Below, in pieces: positions 6,413 to 8,773 of a stretch of 8,773 nucleotides of DNA. The notes beneath the pieces are model-generated. The model saw nothing but the letters and a program-made list of their open reading frames with translations, was not told the origin of the DNA and made no database searches. The stretch lies in assembly GCA_017615445.1 (NCBI GenBank), contig JAGAAD010000002.1, forward strand, positions 1 through 8,773, read 5' to 3'. Position 1 is the stretch's first letter, and each line of letters begins with the position of its first letter. The position numbers and the translations under genes are program-made. This DNA comes from Bacteroidales bacterium. Lineage in GTDB: Bacteria > Bacteroidota > Bacteroidia > Bacteroidales > UBA932.

Positions 6413-7606
6413 TTACTCGGCGGGTTCCTCTGCAGGTGCCTCTTCGGCTGCCTTAGCGGCCTCGATGACAACGGCACGGTTGAGCTCGATGGTCGTGAAC
6501 CTGTTCTGAGCGCTCTCGTCAACAGTGATCTCGAACTGATTCTCGTTCAGACCGTACTTGTCGGTGAGGAGCTTGTGGATGTAGTTCGCGCGCTGCTTCT
6601 GGAGCTGCTTGTTACGACGTGCGGAACCGGTGTTGTGATCGGTGAGTCCGGTGAGAGAGAACTTGATTTCGCTATCCTGAGAGAGCATGGTCTTCACGAT
6701 GCGATCGAAGTGCTCGAGCTCCTTGACGGAGAGGGTCGCCTGACCAATCTCGAAGTAGACGATTGCAGGGGTTTCCATGAGGTTCTTGACGATAGCCTCG
6801 TTCTGAGCTGCGTTCTCGGAGAGCTCCTGCTTGAGAGCCTCGTTCTCCTTCGCTGCCTCTTCCTGAGCTGCTTCAGCCTCTTCCTTCTCAGCTGCGATCT
6901 GCTCTTTCTCTGCCTGGACGGCTGCGAGAGCGGCGGCTGCCTCAGCTGCTGCGATAGTGGCAGGCATGAGGGCCTCGTCCTTGGTCTCCCAGTCGTGGAC
7001 ACCGAGCTTGTAAGACACACCCACGAGAACTGCTGCGATGACAGCCTTTCCACCGTTCACTGCTGCGTTCAGAGAAGACTCCCTGACGAAGTAGAAGTTA
7101 GGATCCACATCGAGGTCCAGCCTCTCGCTGAGTTTGAACTTTGCGAGGATACCAGGGCCAACGAGGAAGTTAGCCTGTCCGCCTCCCTTGAAGGTCTTGA
7201 GGAAACCAGCGGAGAGATAAGGAACGATGTCCCACTTGCGGTTCTTGTCATATCCGATAAACTGGTTGGTCACATTCCACATAACGTCACCATGGGCGAG
7301 GATAGGAATGAAGTTGTCTCCCTTGTAGTTGTTGGTGAGACCGTTGAAACCAGCGCGGATTCCCCACATAGGATCAATCCACTTACCGAAGTTGAAATTA
7401 CCGGCAAGGCCGAAACCCTGGAAGAGCGGGGGAACCGGGGTGTCCACCGTCATGTTCAGGCCAAGGCCAGCACCGATAAACCAGTTGTCACCGAATTCAT
7501 TGGTGATGAAAGGGCCCTTTGTTGCGGGTGCACTTTCTGCCTCCTGAGCGTAAGCGGAGACGCCTGCGAGCAGGAGAGCTGCGAAAAGAAAAGCTTTAAT
7601 TTTCAT
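6413..7606 (-). CDS. OmpA-family outer membrane protein with coiled-coil linker
   Basis: This is a predicted outer membrane beta-barrel that anchors to peptidoglycan. I choose the ATG at 7604-7606 (397 residues) because it begins a classical signal peptide, MKIKAFLFAALLLAGVSAYA, with likely cleavage after Ala20; an in-frame ATG at 7634 would prepend ten residues to it. Residues about 34-205 alternate aromatic/glycine strands typical of an eight-stranded OmpA-like barrel. Residues about 217-275 are Ala/Glu/Lys-rich and probably coiled coil (AAAEAAAALAAVQAEKEQIA). Residues about 280-383 form an OmpA peptidoglycan-binding domain with TGLTDHNTGS and NKQLQKQRANY, where Asp323 and Arg339 correspond to the diaminopimelate-contacting pair. 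The tail is acidic and Pro/Ala-rich (EEAPAEEPAE). It is monocistronic, with its own promoter and a strong terminator. The family is clear; the exact ligand or porin role is unknown. Confidence 0.93.
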   Translation of the reverse strand: MKIKAFLFAALLLAGVSAYAQEAESAPATKGPFITNEFGDNWFIGAGLGLNMTVDTPVPPLFQGFGLAGNFNFGKWIDPMWGIRAGFNGLTNNYKGDNFIPILAHGDVMWNVTNQFIGYDKNRKWDIVPYLSAGFLKTFKGGGQANFLVGPGILAKFKLSERLDLDVDPNFYFVRESSLNAAVNGGKAVIAAVLVGVSYKLGVHDWETKDEALMPATIAAAEAAAALAAVQAEKEQIAAEKEEAEAAQEEAAKENEALKQELSENAAQNEAIVKNLMETPAIVYFEIGQATLSVKELEHFDRIVKTMLSQDSEIKFSLTGLTDHNTGSARRNKQLQKQRANYIHKLLTDKYGLNENQFEITVDESAQNRFTTIELNRAVVIEAAKAAEEAPAEEPAE

Positions 7607-7665
7607 AAGTACTATTGATTTTGTAACTAATTTCACTCAATAAATACACTACTTGTATCGAGGCA

Positions 7666-7696
7666 CAAAGTTAACTAGTTTTTTTGAATTGTCAAA
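7666..7696 (-). promoter_or_regulatory. Strong Bacteroidota promoter of the OmpA-family gene
   Basis: On the minus strand TTTG (7693-7696), a 19-base spacer and TAACTTTG (7666-7673) match the Bacteroidota consensus without a mismatch. The predicted start near 7660 gives an AT-rich leader of about 55 bases. The -33 box overlaps the TGA stop (7692-7694) of the upstream bat gene. Confidence 0.75.
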
Positions 7697-8462
7697 TAAT
7701 TTCCAACTCATTTGTAAAAATCCACCCCTGGCGTCCGTCGGCAAGCTCGATATTATCCCAGGAGCCTACAGAATCCAGCACTTTAACTTTAGTCCCTTCG
7801 TGAAGGATAAACAAGTCTGTGCCGGTGTTGTTGTCCGGGGCGCTGCGGGCCACGGTGACGGGCGAAACCACTATCGCAGAGGTCTTTGCGGAGTAGTCCG
7901 AGCGCAGTCTCACGGAGAATCCCAGGCATAGCAGACTCAACAGGAGAGCAACCAATCCCGTGAAGAATCCGGTCTTCCGCGCGGCAGTGCTCCGTCCGAG
8001 CAGGAACAGCAGCAGGAGCCCAAGGGCCACTGCGAGCAGTACGAGGAACAAGACCGCCCACACATTGCTGTCCAGGCTGCAACGCAGAGAGCGTATCCAG
8101 CCTGCCACGAAGAATTCGGGGACAGTCTCAATGCGGTCTTTCAGGAAAGTCCGTGCAAATTCCAGGTTGTATTTGGCATCCGAATATGAAGGATCAGCCT
8201 TGAGAGCCTTCTCGTAGTACAAAATCGCGTGGGCCAAATCACCCTCCTTGAAACAGGCGGAGCCAATATTGGTCAGAAGAGCGGCACTCTCCTGCCCCGA
8301 TTCGAGGATAGAGGTCCACGAGGCCCGGGCAGCGGCCCAGTCGCCGGCTGCGTAAGCGTCCACACCGGATTGCCAGGCATCCTGGCCATTTGCCGCGAAG
8401 GGGGCCATCAGCAGCAGCGCAACCAAAGCGGCGACACCGCGGCCTGAACGTTTCTTTTTCAT
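7692..8462 (-). other. batE: BatE module with possible separate start at 8460-8462
   Basis: The ATG at 8460-8462 starts a 256-residue protein with a plausible signal sequence (MKKK, hydrophobic stretch, then AANGQ), two to three TPR units, two transmembrane helices (residues about 134-155 and 165-184 of this module) and an SH3-like domain. This is the usual size and order for a stand-alone BatE, so internal initiation could yield BatE alone even though the upstream frame is continuous. In a fused protein the same hydrophobic stretch would be a membrane crossing from the cytoplasm to the periplasm, giving the TPR the same location. Confidence 0.6.
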
Positions 8463-8773
8463 CGATTCATCTATAGCAGATATCACTTCCAGAGCGGATT
8501 TGTAGTGGGCGTCCATAGCTTCGTGGCCGGCGTCGGGCGAGTAGCGGGCGAACTCGCAGGCGTCCAGCAGACCGACGAATTCGTCCACGTCCGCCTGATT
8601 CACGCCCGCCGCCCCCAGCCGGGCCGAGATGGTCTCCTTGTCCTGACCGGAAGCTTCTATTCCGAATTTGTCTGCAACAAAGCCCAGCAAGGCTTTATGA
8701 AGTTCCTCGTAGAATGCAGTGTAGAGGTTGTCTGAAAGATAGGCGCCGGCCCGGGCAAGCCGCCCGCGCGCCA
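7692..8773 (-). CDS. BatD C-terminal tail joined in frame to BatE (partial)
   Basis: The frame is open from the right edge to the TGA at 7692-7694 (359 visible residues). The first ~103 visible residues (TAFYEELHKALLGFVADKFGI ... VDEFVGLLDACEFARYSP ... SALEVISAIDES) match the cytoplasmic tail of BatD, a Bacteroides aerotolerance membrane protein. With no stop, the frame continues as MKKKRSGRGVAALVALLLMA (ATG at 8460-8462), which is a BatE N-terminal hydrophobic segment. It is followed by TPR units (AWQSGVDAYAAGDWAAARASW, then AALLTNIGSACFKEGDLAHAI and YYEKALKADPSYSDAKYNLE), two membrane helices (about 8000-8065 and 7910-7970) and a C-terminal SH3-like domain ending RQGWIFTNELEII. Bat proteins are envelope proteins linked to oxidative or envelope stress, with unclear biochemistry. 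The join may be a true fusion or two genes meeting without the usual batD stop. The rest of batD is outside the window. Confidence 0.8.
   Translation of the reverse strand, partial: ARGRLARAGAYLSDNLYTAFYEELHKALLGFVADKFGIEASGQDKETISARLGAAGVNQADVDEFVGLLDACEFARYSPDAGHEAMDAHYKSALEVISAIDESMKKKRSGRGVAALVALLLMAPFAANGQDAWQSGVDAYAAGDWAAARASWTSILESGQESAALLTNIGSACFKEGDLAHAILYYEKALKADPSYSDAKYNLEFARTFLKDRIETVPEFFVAGWIRSLRCSLDSNVWAVLFLVLLAVALGLLLLFLLGRSTAARKTGFFTGLVALLLSLLCLGFSVRLRSDYSAKTSAIVVSPVTVARSAPDNNTGTDLFILHEGTKVKVLDSVGSWDNIELADGRQGWIFTNELEII

Noticed and set aside
6380..7618. Long open frame (412 codons) on the plus strand exactly opposite the OmpA-family gene
   Set aside because: It starts inside the terminator, its Leu/Val/Glu/Ser-rich product has no domain logic, and it is explained by biased codon use of the real gene on the other strand.
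7607..7636. ATG at 7634-7636 as the omp start
   Set aside because: It would put ten extra residues ahead of a standard signal peptide. The internal ATG at 7604 begins that peptide exactly.
8688..8690. TTG at 8690 as start of a separate gene
   Set aside because: BatD-like residues continue upstream in frame to the window edge, so this is an internal Leu codon.

Overview
The window looks like chromosomal DNA of a GC-rich member of the Bacteroidales (Bacteroidota). The evidence is: a serine hydroxymethyltransferase with the wording I associate with that order (ending PLFAY), Bacteroidota-type promoters (TTTG, 19-20 nt, TAnnTTTG), AT-rich leaders without Shine-Dalgarno motifs, a Bat (Bacteroides aerotolerance) locus and an OmpA-family porin with an Ala/Glu-rich linker. 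I cannot name the genus. Nothing here looks like a phage, integrative element, CRISPR array or RNA gene, and no gap without a gene exceeds 300 bases.

Layout, left to right. (1) 1-985, plus: 3' part of glyA. (2) 986-1165: convergent gap with an unusual nested inverted repeat, an 18-bp outer stem enclosing three smaller hairpins and flanked by a 5-bp direct repeat. (3) 1166-3892, minus: ppdK, complete pyruvate phosphate dikinase, with a good promoter at about 3938-3969. (4) 3973-4974, minus: a 333-residue protein resembling only the second AIRS-like module of PurL (FGAM synthase), with the signature residues of that module lost. (5) 4975-5012: a very short divergent gap centred on the perfect palindrome AAAAATAGCTATTTTT. 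(6) 5013-6233, plus: folC. (7) 6229-6412: second convergent gap, with another long nested inverted repeat (17-bp outer stem plus GCGAAGC-type mini-hairpins) followed by a clear bidirectional terminator. (8) 6413-7606, minus: OmpA-family outer membrane protein with its own strong promoter. (9) 7692-8773, minus, open at the right edge: the C-terminal tail of BatD running in frame, without a stop, into a complete BatE module (hydrophobic segment, TPR, two membrane segments, SH3-like domain).

The genes do not form one pathway. glyA and folC both serve folate-dependent one-carbon metabolism but are not in an operon. ppdK handles PEP/pyruvate/pyrophosphate carbon flow. The omp and bat genes belong to the cell envelope. 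I found no obvious new multi-gene system. The items most worth a second look are the two structured intergenic elements, the PurL-derived probable pseudoenzyme and the in-frame BatD-BatE join.
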